Assembly: GCF_900100045.1 (NCBI RefSeq)
Contig: NZ_FNEA01000007.1
Location: 62,001 to 126,000, forward strand
DNA from: Paracoccus denitrificans
GTDB lineage: Bacteria; Pseudomonadota; Alphaproteobacteria; Rhodobacterales; Rhodobacteraceae
Direction of reading: 5' to 3'
DNA: 64,000 nt
In this document: positions 38,945 through 47,178 of the stretch, in pieces
Layout: every line of letters begins with the position of its first letter
Position numbering within the stretch: position 1 is the first letter of the stretch
Made by a program: the position numbers and the translations under genes
Notes under the pieces: generated by a model
Databases searched by the model: none
What the model saw: only the letters and a program-made list of their open reading frames with translations
What the model was told of the DNA's origin: nothing

Positions 38945-40464
38945 GCGCGCCCGATCAGCGAGGTGCCGGTCATTTCGGGCGGCAGGTCCAGCCCCATCAG
39001 GTCCAGCACCGTCGGCGCCACATCGGCCAGCCGGCCGTTGCGCAGCTTGGCACCCTCGGGCCCGCCGAAGACGATCACCGGCACCGGGTTGGTGGTGTGG
39101 GCGGTATGCGGCCCGCCGGTCTCGGGGTCGATGGTGGTTTCGCAATTGCCGTGATCGGCGATGACCACCGCGGCGCCGCCGGCCTTTTCCAACGCCTCCA
39201 GCATCATGCCCAGCCCCTTGTCCACCGCCTCGCAGGCGCGGATGGCGGCGGGCAGGCTGCCGGTATGCCCGACCATGTCGGGGTTGGCATAGTTCACCAC
39301 GATCAGGTCGTAGCCCGCCTCGATGGCCTCGACCAGTTTTGCGCTGACCTCGGGCGCGGCCATCTCCGGCGCCAAGTCATAGGTTGCGACCTTGGGGCTG
39401 GCCGGCATGAAGCGATCCTCGCCCTCTTCCGGGGTCTCCTTGCCGCCGTTCAGGAAGAAGGTGACATGCGGGTATTTCTCGGTCTCGGCCAGGCGGAACT
39501 GGCGCAGGCCCCTGGCGGCGACCCAGGCGCCCAGCGTGTTGACCACCTGCCGCTTGGGATAGGCGGCCTGCATGTATTCGTCATGGCTGGTCGAGTAATC
39601 GACCATGCCCAGAAGCGCCGCCCATTCCGGCCGCCTGCCGGTGTCGAAGGCAGAGAAATCCGGCTGGCCGATGGCGGCCAGGATCTCGCGCGCGCGGTCG
39701 GCGCGGAAATTGAGGCAGAAGAAGCCGTCGCCATCCTTCGCGCCGGCATAGCCCTCGACCACGGTGGGCTGGATGAACTCGTCGGTCTCGCCGCGGGCAT
39801 AGGCGTCGGCCACCGCCTGCGCCGCATCCGGGGCGGGCAGCCCTTCGGCGCGAACCATGGCGGCATAGGCGCGGGCGACGCGCTCCCAGCGGTTGTCGCG
39901 GTCCATGGCGTAATAGCGGCCGACGACGGTGCCGATACGCGCGGCCTCGGGCAATTCGCCCAGAAGTTCGGTGACGAAGCCCATCGCCGATTGCGGCGGC
40001 ACGTCGCGACCGTCGGTGACGACATGGATCACCACCGGCACGCCTTTGTCGGTCACCGCACGCGCGGCGGCGATGACATGCTGGATATGGCCATGCACGC
40101 CCCCGTCCGAGACGACGCCCATCAGATGCGCCGTGCCGCCGCTGGCCTTGAGCTTGCGGATGAACTCGCCCAGTGCGGCGTTCTCGTAAAAGCTGCCGTC
40201 CTCGATGGCCAGGTCGATCTGGCCCAGGTCCATGGCCACGACGCGGCCGGCGCCGATATTGGTGTGGCCGACCTCGGAATTGCCCATCTGGCCCTTGGGC
40301 AATCCGACATCCGGGCCGAAGGTCACCAGCGTTCCATGCGGGCAGCCGCGCATCAGGCGGTCGAAATTCGGCGTCCTGGCCTGGTCGGGCGCGCTCTGCT
40401 CGGGGCGCGAGGAAATGCCCCAGCCATCGAGGATGCAAAGGACGACGGGTTTCGGGCGGGTCAT
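38941..40464 (-). CDS. gpmI: 2,3-bisphosphoglycerate-independent phosphoglycerate mutase
   Basis: The manganese-dependent glycolytic enzyme interconverting 3- and 2-phosphoglycerate (507 aa). It starts MTRPKPVVLCILDGWGIS and has the phosphoserine site in MGNSEVGHTNIGAGR (about 60-74), SDGGVHGHIQHV, VVNYANPDMVGHTG and ADHGNCE, the metal-binding alkaline-phosphatase-like motifs. First gene of a four-gene unit with envelope genes. Confidence 0.97.
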   Translation of the reverse strand: MTRPKPVVLCILDGWGISSRPEQSAPDQARTPNFDRLMRGCPHGTLVTFGPDVGLPKGQMGNSEVGHTNIGAGRVVAMDLGQIDLAIEDGSFYENAALGEFIRKLKASGGTAHLMGVVSDGGVHGHIQHVIAAARAVTDKGVPVVIHVVTDGRDVPPQSAMGFVTELLGELPEAARIGTVVGRYYAMDRDNRWERVARAYAAMVRAEGLPAPDAAQAVADAYARGETDEFIQPTVVEGYAGAKDGDGFFCLNFRADRAREILAAIGQPDFSAFDTGRRPEWAALLGMVDYSTSHDEYMQAAYPKRQVVNTLGAWVAARGLRQFRLAETEKYPHVTFFLNGGKETPEEGEDRFMPASPKVATYDLAPEMAAPEVSAKLVEAIEAGYDLIVVNYANPDMVGHTGSLPAAIRACEAVDKGLGMMLEALEKAGGAAVVIADHGNCETTIDPETGGPHTAHTTNPVPVIVFGGPEGAKLRNGRLADVAPTVLDLMGLDLPPEMTGTSLIGRA

Positions 40465-40578
40465 GCGGCACCTCTTTCGCGGGTCGCGACGCTTCTACGA
40501 CTGCGGGGCGCGCGGGGCAAGGTCGCCACGGGTTCTGGCGGATTCGTGAAGGCGCAGCGTGCCGATTGTGGCGCCGTT

Positions 40579-40652
40579 GCATGAGTATTTGTGGAACGAA
40601 GAAGCTTCATTCGGCGCGCGTCCACGCTTCTTCGTTCTTCAAATACTCATGC
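40579..40652. repeat. Two dispersed repeats facing each other (copies 4, 5)
   Basis: Left arm at 40579-40605 reads GCATGAGTATTTGTGGAACG then AAGAAGC. The right arm at 40626-40652 is its near-perfect complement. The arms are separated by 20 bases, so the RNA could form a stem of about 27 bp with two or three mismatches. It lies between the start of gpmI and the stop of rlmN, both on the minus strand. Confidence 0.8.
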
Positions 40653-40682
40653 GACCAAGCCGCAAGCACCTGCAGAAAAGCC

Positions 40683-41858
40683 TCAGGCGCGGGCCTCGGC
40701 GGCGATCTGGGCGGCGGTCTTGCGGCCGCGCTCGGTCGCGGATTTCAGCTGGCCGCAGGCGGCCATGATGTCCTCGCCGCGCGGGGTGCGGATGGGCGAG
40801 GCATAGCCGGCCTTGTGGACGATGTCGGCGAAAGCCTCGATCCGCTCCCAGCCGGAGCGGCGATAGGGCGAGCCGGGCCATTCGTTGAAGGGGATCAGGT
40901 TCACCTTGGCTGGGATGCCGCGGATCAGCCGGACCAGCCGCCGCGCATCCTCGTCGCTGTCGTTCACCCCGTCCAGCATGACATATTCAAAGGTGATGCG
41001 TTCCGAGTTCGACAGGCGCGGATATTCGCGCAGCGCATTGAGCAGCGTCTCGATGTTCCACTTGCGGTTCACCGGAACCAGCTTGTCGCGGGTCTCGTCG
41101 GTGGTGGCGTGGAAGCTGACGGCCAGAAGGCAGCCGATCTCCTCGGCGGTCTTGGCGATCTCGGGGACGATGCCGCTGGTCGACAGCGTGATGCGGCGGC
41201 GCGACAGGCTGATGCCCTCGCCGTCCATCACCACCTTCATCGCGTCGCGGACATTGTCGAAATTGTAGAGCGGCTCGCCCATGCCCATCAGCACCACGTT
41301 CGAGACCAGTCGCGTCTCGTCCTTGGGCGCGCCGGGCTTGGGCCATTCGCCCAGGTCGTCGCGGGCGACCATGACCTGGCCGACGATCTCGCCCGCCGTC
41401 AGGTTGCGCACCAGCTTCTGCGTGCCGGTGTGGCAGAACGAGCAGGTCAGCGTGCAACCCACCTGGGACGAGATGCAAAGCGTGCCGCGGTTCTCCTCGG
41501 GGATATAGACGGTCTCGACCTCGTGCCCGCCGCTGATGCGCAGCAGGTATTTGCGGGTGCCGTCGGCGCTGATCTGGCGGGTGACGATCTCGGGCAGCGC
41601 GATCTCGAAGTTTTCCGCCAGCAGGGCGCGATAGTCCTTGGCCAGGTTGGTCATCTGCGCGAAATCGCGCACGCCCCAGTGATAGATCCATTGCCAGATC
41701 TGGCCCACACGCATCCTGGCCTGCCTTTCCGGCGTGCCGGCCTGGATCAGTGCCTCGTGCAACTGCTCGCGGGTCAGGCCGACGAGGTTCCTGCCTGCCG
41801 TCTCGGGCAGCTTGCGCGGGATGGTCAGCAGGTCCTGGGTGATCGGGGCGGCGTTCAT
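40683..41858 (-). CDS. rlmN: 23S rRNA/tRNA adenine C2-methyltransferase
   Basis: A radical-SAM enzyme (391 aa) methylating A2503 of 23S rRNA and A37 of some tRNAs. The cluster motif is [13 protein letters not shown] (about residues 119-131), followed by [24 protein letters not shown] and [14 protein letters not shown]. The catalytic cysteine lies in DIMAACGQL near the C-terminus. I chose the ATG at 41858 ([16 protein letters not shown]). An 18-codon extension is possible but not family-like. Confidence 0.95.
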   Translation of the reverse strand: MNAAPITQDLLTIPRKLPETAGRNLVGLTREQLHEALIQAGTPERQARMRVGQIWQWIYHWGVRDFAQMTNLAKDYRALLAENFEIALPEIVTRQISADGTRKYLLRISGGHEVETVYIPEENRGTLCISSQVGCTLTCSFCHTGTQKLVRNLTAGEIVGQVMVARDDLGEWPKPGAPKDETRLVSNVVLMGMGEPLYNFDNVRDAMKVVMDGEGISLSRRRITLSTSGIVPEIAKTAEEIGCLLAVSFHATTDETRDKLVPVNRKWNIETLLNALREYPRLSNSERITFEYVMLDGVNDSDEDARRLVRLIRGIPAKVNLIPFNEWPGSPYRRSGWERIEAFADIVHKAGYASPIRTPRGEDIMAACGQLKSATERGRKTAAQIAAEARA

Positions 41859-41910
41859 GGCTGGATGTCCGGGCGAGGGGGCAATGGGCCTATATAGGGC
41901 AAGACGGCCC

Positions 41911-41939
41911 AAAAGAAAACAGGGGCTCGCGCCCCTGTT
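41911..41939 (-). terminator. Rho-independent terminator after IalB-like gene
   Basis: A perfect 9-base stem (AACAGGGGC / GCCCCTGTT) with a 4-base loop. On the minus strand it runs into TTTTCTTTT. It ends the IalB-like gene 25 bases after its stop codon and insulates rlmN. Confidence 0.9.
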
Positions 41940-41963
41940 CGTATCGGTTCCGGCAGGTGCGGC

Positions 41964-42491
41964 CTATTTGCAGGCGGCCTGCGCCTTGTTGGTCGCGGCG
42001 GTGATGCCGGACAGGCTGAAGGTGTCTTTGGTCACCGTGCCCCGTGCCGAGCGGCCGGTGATCACGGCCGAAGAGCCCGCGCGCAGCGCCGAGACCAGCT
42101 TGGCGTCGTCGGCCGGCGAGCCGGTCCAGGCGCTTTCGCCCTCGGTGAACAGCTTGAAGACGTTGCCGCCGATATTCACCTCGACCGCCGAATCCGGGGC
42201 GAAGGGATAGCCGCCCGAGAACGAGACCTCGCCCGACTGGCCGGGGCGATAGGCGACATAAAGCCGGATGTCGCCGCGCGTCACCTCCTTGGGCTTGCCG
42301 CTCGCGTCAAGGTTCTGGGTGGATTTCGGTGCCGACACGGCCCAGCATTCCTTGGGGCTGTTCGCCGAGAAGACGGTCCAGTCGCCCTCGGTCCCGACTA
42401 CATTCGTCGAGTCCTGGGCCAGGACCGGCGAAGACGCGGCGATCGCGAGTGCGGCGGCTGCCGCTGCGGCGCGCGGCGCGAATTTCAACAT
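41964..42491 (-). CDS. Invasion-associated locus B (IalB)-like protein
   Basis: A 175 aa periplasmic protein with signal peptide (MLKFAPRAAAAAAALAIAAS through VLAQ). It has the IalB pattern: GDWTVFSANSPKECWAVSAP with the first cysteine, then VEVNIGGNVFKLFTEGESAW and a C-terminal QAACK. The family is named for Bartonella invasion but is widespread in free-living alphaproteobacteria, where its role is unclear. GGAGG lies before the ATG. Its own terminator follows; divergent from the asparaginase gene. Confidence 0.87.
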   Translation of the reverse strand: MLKFAPRAAAAAAALAIAASSPVLAQDSTNVVGTEGDWTVFSANSPKECWAVSAPKSTQNLDASGKPKEVTRGDIRLYVAYRPGQSGEVSFSGGYPFAPDSAVEVNIGGNVFKLFTEGESAWTGSPADDAKLVSALRAGSSAVITGRSARGTVTKDTFSLSGITAATNKAQAACK

Positions 42492-42642
42492 GCTCTGGCC
42501 TCCTGCCATGGTCCGGTTTGTTCCGGCTTGTTGCCGATGACGGTGGTGTTTTCAACCATCTGGCGGCAAGATAATGCGAAAAGGAAGCCGTGAAAAACCC
42601 CCGTTCGCGGAAAATCGCGCGATTGTCAGAGGAAAAGCGACC

Positions 42643-43629
42643 ATGACCGCAGCCAGACTCATCGAATTGTGGCGTGGCGGCATGCGCGAGAGCACCCATC
42701 TGGGCCATGTGGTGATTTCGGATGCGAACGGCATCGTCGAGGCCTGGGGCGATCCGGGTGCGGTGATCTATCCGCGCTCGTCCTGCAAGATGGTGCAGGC
42801 GCTGCCGCTGGTCGAGAGCGGCGCGGCCGATGCGGCGGGGCTGGGAAGCGAGCATCTGGCGCTGGCCTGCGCCAGCCATAACGGCGCCCGCATCCATACC
42901 GAGCGGGTCGCGGCCTGGCTGTCCGGCCTGGGGCTGGATGAGGAGGACCTGCGCTGCGGCGCGCATATGCCCAACGACCCGGCCGAGCGCAAGCGGCTGA
43001 CCTGTTCGGACGAAAACCCCTGCCAGATCCACAACAACTGCTCGGGCAAGCATGCCGGCTTCCTGACGCTCAAGCGGCACATGAAGGCCGGCCCGGAATA
43101 TGTCGAGATCGATCATCCCGTGCAGCGCGCCGTGCGCCGCGCCTTCGAGGAGGTGACCGGCGAGACCGCCACCGGCTGGGGCATCGACGGTTGCTCGGCG
43201 CCGAATTTCGCCTGCACGATCGAGGGGCTGTCCCATGCCATGGCCGGCTTCGCCCAGCCGGGGGCCGGGGTGCGAGGCCGCGCGCAGCGGCGCCTGGTCG
43301 AGGCGATGCTGGCCCATCCCGACCTGGTCGCCGGCGAAGGGCGGGCCTGCACCGAGCTGATGCGCGCCATGAAGGGTCGCGCCGCGGTCAAGACCGGGGC
43401 CGAGGCGGTCTTTGTCGGCATCGTTCCCGAGCGGGGGCTGGGGATCGCGCTGAAGGTCGCGGATGGCGGCACGCGCGGTGCCGAAGCGGCGATCACCGCG
43501 CTGATGGTGCATCTGGGGCTGCTGGAGGAAGGCCATCCGGTGGTGCAGAAATACCTGACCGGACCCTTGCGCAACTGGCGCGGGCTGGCCACGGGCGAGC
43601 TGCGCCGCGCCGGGGGTTTTCCAAGCTGA
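42643..43629 (+). CDS. Asparaginase, Rhizobium etli (type III) class
   Basis: A 328 aa cytoplasmic asparaginase-II-family enzyme hydrolysing asparagine to aspartate and ammonia. It matches the R. etli class: a Ser-x-x-Lys motif at Ser46-Lys49 (YPRSSCKMVQ), CASHNG (about 78-83), HNNCSGKHAG around residue 130 and IDGCSAPNF around 185. These supply the serine-lysine tandems and zinc-binding cysteines known for that class. AGAGGAAAAG precedes the ATG. No signal peptide. Confidence 0.92.
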   Translation: MTAARLIELWRGGMRESTHLGHVVISDANGIVEAWGDPGAVIYPRSSCKMVQALPLVESGAADAAGLGSEHLALACASHNGARIHTERVAAWLSGLGLDEEDLRCGAHMPNDPAERKRLTCSDENPCQIHNNCSGKHAGFLTLKRHMKAGPEYVEIDHPVQRAVRRAFEEVTGETATGWGIDGCSAPNFACTIEGLSHAMAGFAQPGAGVRGRAQRRLVEAMLAHPDLVAGEGRACTELMRAMKGRAAVKTGAEAVFVGIVPERGLGIALKVADGGTRGAEAAITALMVHLGLLEEGHPVVQKYLTGPLRNWRGLATGELRRAGGFPS

Positions 43630-43666
43630 GACCCCGGCCGTTGCGGCTTGGGCCAGGTTTCGTCCT

Positions 43667-44425
43667 TTACAGAAGCTGCCAGATCAGCCGCAGTGCCAGT
43701 GCGGTCGAGGTCACGACCAGCAGCGGCTTGATGACCCGCGCTCCGGTTCGCATCGCCAGTCGTGCGCCCAGCATGGCGCCGCCGATCTGCGCCAGTGCCA
43801 TGACTGCGCCGACCAGCCAGAGCGGCTTGCCCACAGCGGCAAAGGCGACCAGCCCGCCCAGGTTCGAGGCGAAGTTCAGCAGCTTCGTGTGCGCCGTTGC
43901 CTTGAGGATGCCGTAGCCCGCCAGCATGACGAAGCCCAGCATGAAGAAGGAACCCGTGCCCGGCCCGACCAGCCCGTCGTAAAAGGCGACGATGGGAACG
44001 ACCGTGGCGGTAAAGGCCGCGGGGGCGATGCGGCGCATGCGGTCGGTATCGTCCAGTCCCGGTCGCAGGGCGAAGAACGCGGCGATGCCGATCAGCACCA
44101 CCGGCAAGCCATAGCGCAACGCCTGCGCCGGGAGCCATGTCACCAGCAGCGCGCCGCAAAGCCCGGCCGCGAATGCCACCGCCGCCGCGCCGGTCTGCTG
44201 GCGCAGGTCCACCAACCCGCGCCGGGCATAGGAGATCGCCGCAGTCGCCGCACCGAAGACGCCCTGCACCTTGTTGGTGGCCAGCGCCTGCGCCGGGGGC
44301 AGGCCGGCCAGCATCAGGGCGGGGACGGTGATCAACCCGCCTCCGCCGGCGATGGCATCGACGAAGCCGGCGGCGAATGCGGCGCCGGCCAGCAGCAGCA
44401 CGAGGTCGAGGGAGAGTTCGAACAT
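43667..44425 (-). CDS. TauE/SafE (TSUP) family permease
   Basis: A 252 aa inner-membrane protein with about eight helices. The first contains AGFVDAIAGGGGLITVPALM, the TSUP family signature, and the second half repeats the motif as YDGLVGPGTGSFFMLGFVML. Such permeases export sulfite or sulfonates or other small anions; the substrate here cannot be named. It converges on the asparaginase gene. Two dispersed repeats lie between its start and the xerC stop. Confidence 0.9.
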   Translation of the reverse strand: MFELSLDLVLLLAGAAFAAGFVDAIAGGGGLITVPALMLAGLPPAQALATNKVQGVFGAATAAISYARRGLVDLRQQTGAAAVAFAAGLCGALLVTWLPAQALRYGLPVVLIGIAAFFALRPGLDDTDRMRRIAPAAFTATVVPIVAFYDGLVGPGTGSFFMLGFVMLAGYGILKATAHTKLLNFASNLGGLVAFAAVGKPLWLVGAVMALAQIGGAMLGARLAMRTGARVIKPLLVVTSTALALRLIWQLL

Positions 44426-44481
44426 GCCGCCCCTTTGCGGGGCCGTGCGGGAAATGTAAAGCCGGCCCGGGCGGTGGGGTC

Positions 44482-44509
44482 GCATGAGTATTTGGGGAAC
44501 GAAGAAACC
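44482..44509 (+). repeat. Dispersed repeat, copy 6
   Basis: GCATGAGTATTTGGGGAACG followed by AAGAAACC. Same family as the other copies; located in the 165-base gap between the TauE/SafE and xerC genes. Confidence 0.75.
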
Positions 44510-44560
44510 TTGGCGAGAGGCTGGCGCGGCCTGTGCCGGTCGCGCGGCTGCATGGGTGCC

Positions 44561-44593
44561 GCATGGGTATTGGGGAAACGGTGAAGGCGCTCA
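44561..44593 (+). repeat. Dispersed repeat, copy 7, abutting xerC stop
   Basis: GCATGGGTATTGGGGAAACG followed by GTGAAGGCGCTCA, whose final TCA is the complement of the xerC stop codon. Copy 1 ends with the same GCGCTCA at the etfA stop codon. Confidence 0.72.
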
Positions 44594-45529
44594 GGCGCGG
44601 GGGTGGGCGGCGCGATAGACCGCCAGCAGGTGGGCGTCGTCCACGCCGGTATAGACCTGGGTCGTGGACAAGCTGGCATGGCCCAGGAGTTCCTGGATCG
44701 TGCGCAGATCGCCGCCCGCAGTCAGCAGATGCGTGGCGAAGGAGTGGCGCAGCGCATGCGGGGTCGCGGTCGGCGGCAGGCCCAGCACCTGTCTTGCCTG
44801 TCGCATCGCGCCCGAGATCAGCGTCGGGCTGAGCCGACCGCCACGAGCGCCGCGAAACAGCGGAGCCTTGGCTTGCAGCGGATAGGGGCAGAGGCGCAGG
44901 TAATCGGCGATGGCCTCGCGCGCGATGGGCAGGACCGGCACCTGCCTTTCGCGCCCGCCCTTGCCGCGGATGGTCAGCGCCTCGCGCAGCGGCCAGTCGG
45001 CGCCGTTCAGCCCCAGCGCCTCGGAGATGCGCAGCCCGCAGCCCCAGAGCAGCGTCAGCACCGCCGCGTCGCGGGTCGCGATCCAGGCTTCGGGATGGGT
45101 GCTGCCGGTGATTTCCAGCACGTCCTGCGCCTGTTCCGGCGCCAGTGGGCGAGGCAGCGAGCGGGTGTATTTCGGCCCGCGCGAGGCCAGCGCCCTGGAA
45201 GCGTCGAAGCCGTGCCGGTCCGACATCCAGCGGATGAAGCTGCGTGTGGCCGAGAGCCTCCGCGCGAGCGAGCGAGCCGAAAGCCCCCGCCCGCGCTCGG
45301 CGGCGGCAAAGGCGCGCATGTCGGTCTGCGTCAGCCCGGCCAGCGTCGCGGGCAGGGCGGGCGTGCCGTGATAGCTGCCGAGGAAGGTCAGGAAGGCCAG
45401 CAGGTCGGCCTGATAGGCGCGGATCGTGTGGTCCGAGCGGTCGCGCGCAGCCCGCTCGCTGGCCAGCCAACGCTCGAGATTGTCGGCCATGGCCGGGGCC
45501 AGCGCCAAAAGCTCGGCCCCGCCGGTCAT
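44591..45529 (-). CDS. xerC: Tyrosine recombinase XerC
   Basis: A site-specific recombinase (312 aa) that resolves chromosome dimers at dif with XerD. N-terminal SAM-like domain (about 15-105) and catalytic domain with Arg in LLWGCGLRISEAL (about residue 170), Lys in IRGKGGRER, HALRHSFATHLL (about 255-266), and GHASLSTTQVYT carrying the nucleophilic tyrosine. The ATG overlaps the DUF484 stop (ATGA), the usual DUF484-xerC pairing. Confidence 0.95.
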   Translation of the reverse strand: MTGGAELLALAPAMADNLERWLASERAARDRSDHTIRAYQADLLAFLTFLGSYHGTPALPATLAGLTQTDMRAFAAAERGRGLSARSLARRLSATRSFIRWMSDRHGFDASRALASRGPKYTRSLPRPLAPEQAQDVLEITGSTHPEAWIATRDAAVLTLLWGCGLRISEALGLNGADWPLREALTIRGKGGRERQVPVLPIAREAIADYLRLCPYPLQAKAPLFRGARGGRLSPTLISGAMRQARQVLGLPPTATPHALRHSFATHLLTAGGDLRTIQELLGHASLSTTQVYTGVDDAHLLAVYRAAHPRA

Positions 45530-46236
45530 TTCCTGAGCCAGGAAATCAGCACCAGCCGGAACGCCTGGCCGAAGAAGCGCAGGAGATCCGTGCCCTGGGC
45601 GGGGTTGAAGCGCCCGATATCGGCCGAACCCATGAGCAGCAGCGCCGGGAAGCGGCCGGGGCCGAGGTCGATGGGCAAGAGCGCCTCGGAGCGGATCGGG
45701 GCCCGGGCCTCGCCATGAAAGGGCAGGGTCTCGGGCACGGCGCGGCGCAGCACGATGTCGTCGCCGCGCGGCATCCGCCGCCCGCCCGAGATCAGCCCGG
45801 CCACCGTGCCGGCGGGGGCGATCACCAGCGGGCCGCCGTCTTCCGGCTCGGGTATCGCACCGCCCGATTCCATCACCAGCCGCAAGGTTTCCACCCGCAG
45901 GATCGGCGCGACCGCGATGTCGAGGTTTTCCAGGAACTCCTCGAAATCCATCGGTTCCAGCAGCGACAGCACGGCGCGGTGGATGGTGTTCATCCCCGAC
46001 TGGTTGTCATAGGCGGCCGAGATCACCGATTCATGCGCGGCCTCCAGCCGGTCGAGCCGCGATTCCAGCGCCTGCATGGCGCGGCCGCGGATGTCGATGA
46101 CGTTCTCGCCCACCTCGGCCTCGCGCGCGCCGATCAGCGCGCGCATCAGGTCGCGGTCGGAGAGGATGAGCTCGGGCCGGGCAAGCAGCCGGGCGCGGAT
46201 CTCCTCGGTCAGTTCGGCCGCGGGCTCCTGGCTCAT
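45526..46236 (-). CDS. DUF484 family protein
   Basis: A 236 aa soluble protein with GAF-like beta-alpha architecture. Typical stretches are IRARLLARPELILSDRDLMR, a central coiled region, and PARFPALLLMGSADIGRF-like text near the C-terminus (GRFPALLLMGSADIGRFNPA). DUF484 commonly lies next to xerC, and its function is unknown. Its start overlaps the tal stop (TGATG) and its stop overlaps xerC. Confidence 0.88.
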   Translation of the reverse strand: MSQEPAAELTEEIRARLLARPELILSDRDLMRALIGAREAEVGENVIDIRGRAMQALESRLDRLEAAHESVISAAYDNQSGMNTIHRAVLSLLEPMDFEEFLENLDIAVAPILRVETLRLVMESGGAIPEPEDGGPLVIAPAGTVAGLISGGRRMPRGDDIVLRRAVPETLPFHGEARAPIRSEALLPIDLGPGRFPALLLMGSADIGRFNPAQGTDLLRFFGQAFRLVLISWLRK

Positions 46237-46889
46237 CAGACGATCTTCTGCCCGGTCTTGGCCCAGTCGGCGTTGAACTGTTCCAGGCCCTTGTCGGTCA
46301 GCACGTGATTCGCCATCGCCTTGATGACGGCGGGCGGCGCGGTGATCACGTCGGCGCCGATGCGGGCGGCGTCGGTGATGTGGTTCACCGAGCGGATCGA
46401 GGCCGCCAGGATCTGGGTCTGGAAGTCGTAATTGTCATAGATCTCGCGGATCTGGGCGATCAGTTCCATGCCGTCGAAGTTGATGTCGTCGAGCCGGCCG
46501 ATGAAGGGGCTGATGAAGGTGGCGCCGGCCTTGGCGGCCAGGATCGCCTGCGCGGCCGAGAAGCACAGCGTCACGTTGACCTTGTGTCCCTGCGACGACA
46601 GCACCTTGCAGGCCCTGAGCCCGTCCCAGGTCAGCGGCACCTTGACGGTGATGTTCGGGGCGATCTTCACCAGATGCTCGCCCTCGCGGATCATGTCCCC
46701 GGCCTTGCTTGCGACGACTTCGGCGCTGACCGGGCCCTCGACGATGTCGCAGATTTCCTTGGTGACCTCAAGGATGTCGCGGCCCGATTTCAGGATCAGC
46801 GACGGGTTGGTGGTGACGCCGTCCACCATGCCAAGGTCGTTCAGCTCGCGGATGGCGGCGACGTCGGCGGTATCAACAAAGAATTTCAT
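46236..46889 (-). CDS. tal: Small transaldolase
   Basis: 217 aa, the compact transaldolase / fructose-6-phosphate aldolase type of the pentose phosphate pathway. It starts [20 protein letters not shown], has [17 protein letters not shown] (about 23-39), the Schiff-base lysine in [12 protein letters not shown] (about 79-90) and [13 protein letters not shown]. Sequence alone does not separate transaldolase from F6P aldolase activity. First gene of a tal-DUF484-xerC unit. Confidence 0.94.
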   Translation of the reverse strand: MKFFVDTADVAAIRELNDLGMVDGVTTNPSLILKSGRDILEVTKEICDIVEGPVSAEVVASKAGDMIREGEHLVKIAPNITVKVPLTWDGLRACKVLSSQGHKVNVTLCFSAAQAILAAKAGATFISPFIGRLDDINFDGMELIAQIREIYDNYDFQTQILAASIRSVNHITDAARIGADVITAPPAVIKAMANHVLTDKGLEQFNADWAKTGQKIV

Positions 46890-46962
46890 GCGGGGAAGCC
46901 CTTCTTGCGGTTTTGCCGTGGGTTTAGCGCATAACAGCCGGCGCGTGAAGTCCGGGCCGCGC

Positions 46963-47013
46963 GGCATGGCGGCGCCGACTTGCGGGGCGGTGCGCCGCCA
47001 TGCCACTAGTGGC
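46963..47013. repeat. Perfect 13-bp inverted repeat and palindrome
   Basis: GGCATGGCGGCGC (46963-46975) and its exact complement at 46992-47004, loop 16 bases, immediately joined to the palindrome GCCACTAGTGGC (47002-47013). It lies in the divergent gap between tal and the priA unit. No U-tract, so a protein-binding site or RNA structure is as likely as a terminator. Confidence 0.6.
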
Positions 47014-47060
47014 GGGCCCCTGGGGGCACGTTTATCCGCCATCGTTGCAGGAGAAATGCC

Positions 47061-47177
47061 TTGGAAGCCTTTCAGCCCGATCTCGTCGCCCTGCTGCCGG
47101 CCCTGGCCGCCGGTCCGTTCCTGGTCGGCAACTGGCCGCTGCTGCTGCTGATCGGCTGGGCTTCGCTGCCGCTCTGA
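47061..47177 (+). CDS. Possible 38-residue protein ahead of priA
   Basis: A TTG at 47061 lies 7 bases after AGGAG and opens a hydrophobic 38-codon ORF ([20 protein letters not shown] and then [14 protein letters not shown]) ending one base before the priA ATG. An ATG at 47056 in another frame is too close to the ribosome site and yields an unlikely peptide. It could be a small membrane protein or simply couple translation to priA. Confidence 0.4.
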   Translation: MEAFQPDLVALLPALAAGPFLVGNWPLLLLIGWASLPL

Positions 47178-47178
47178 G

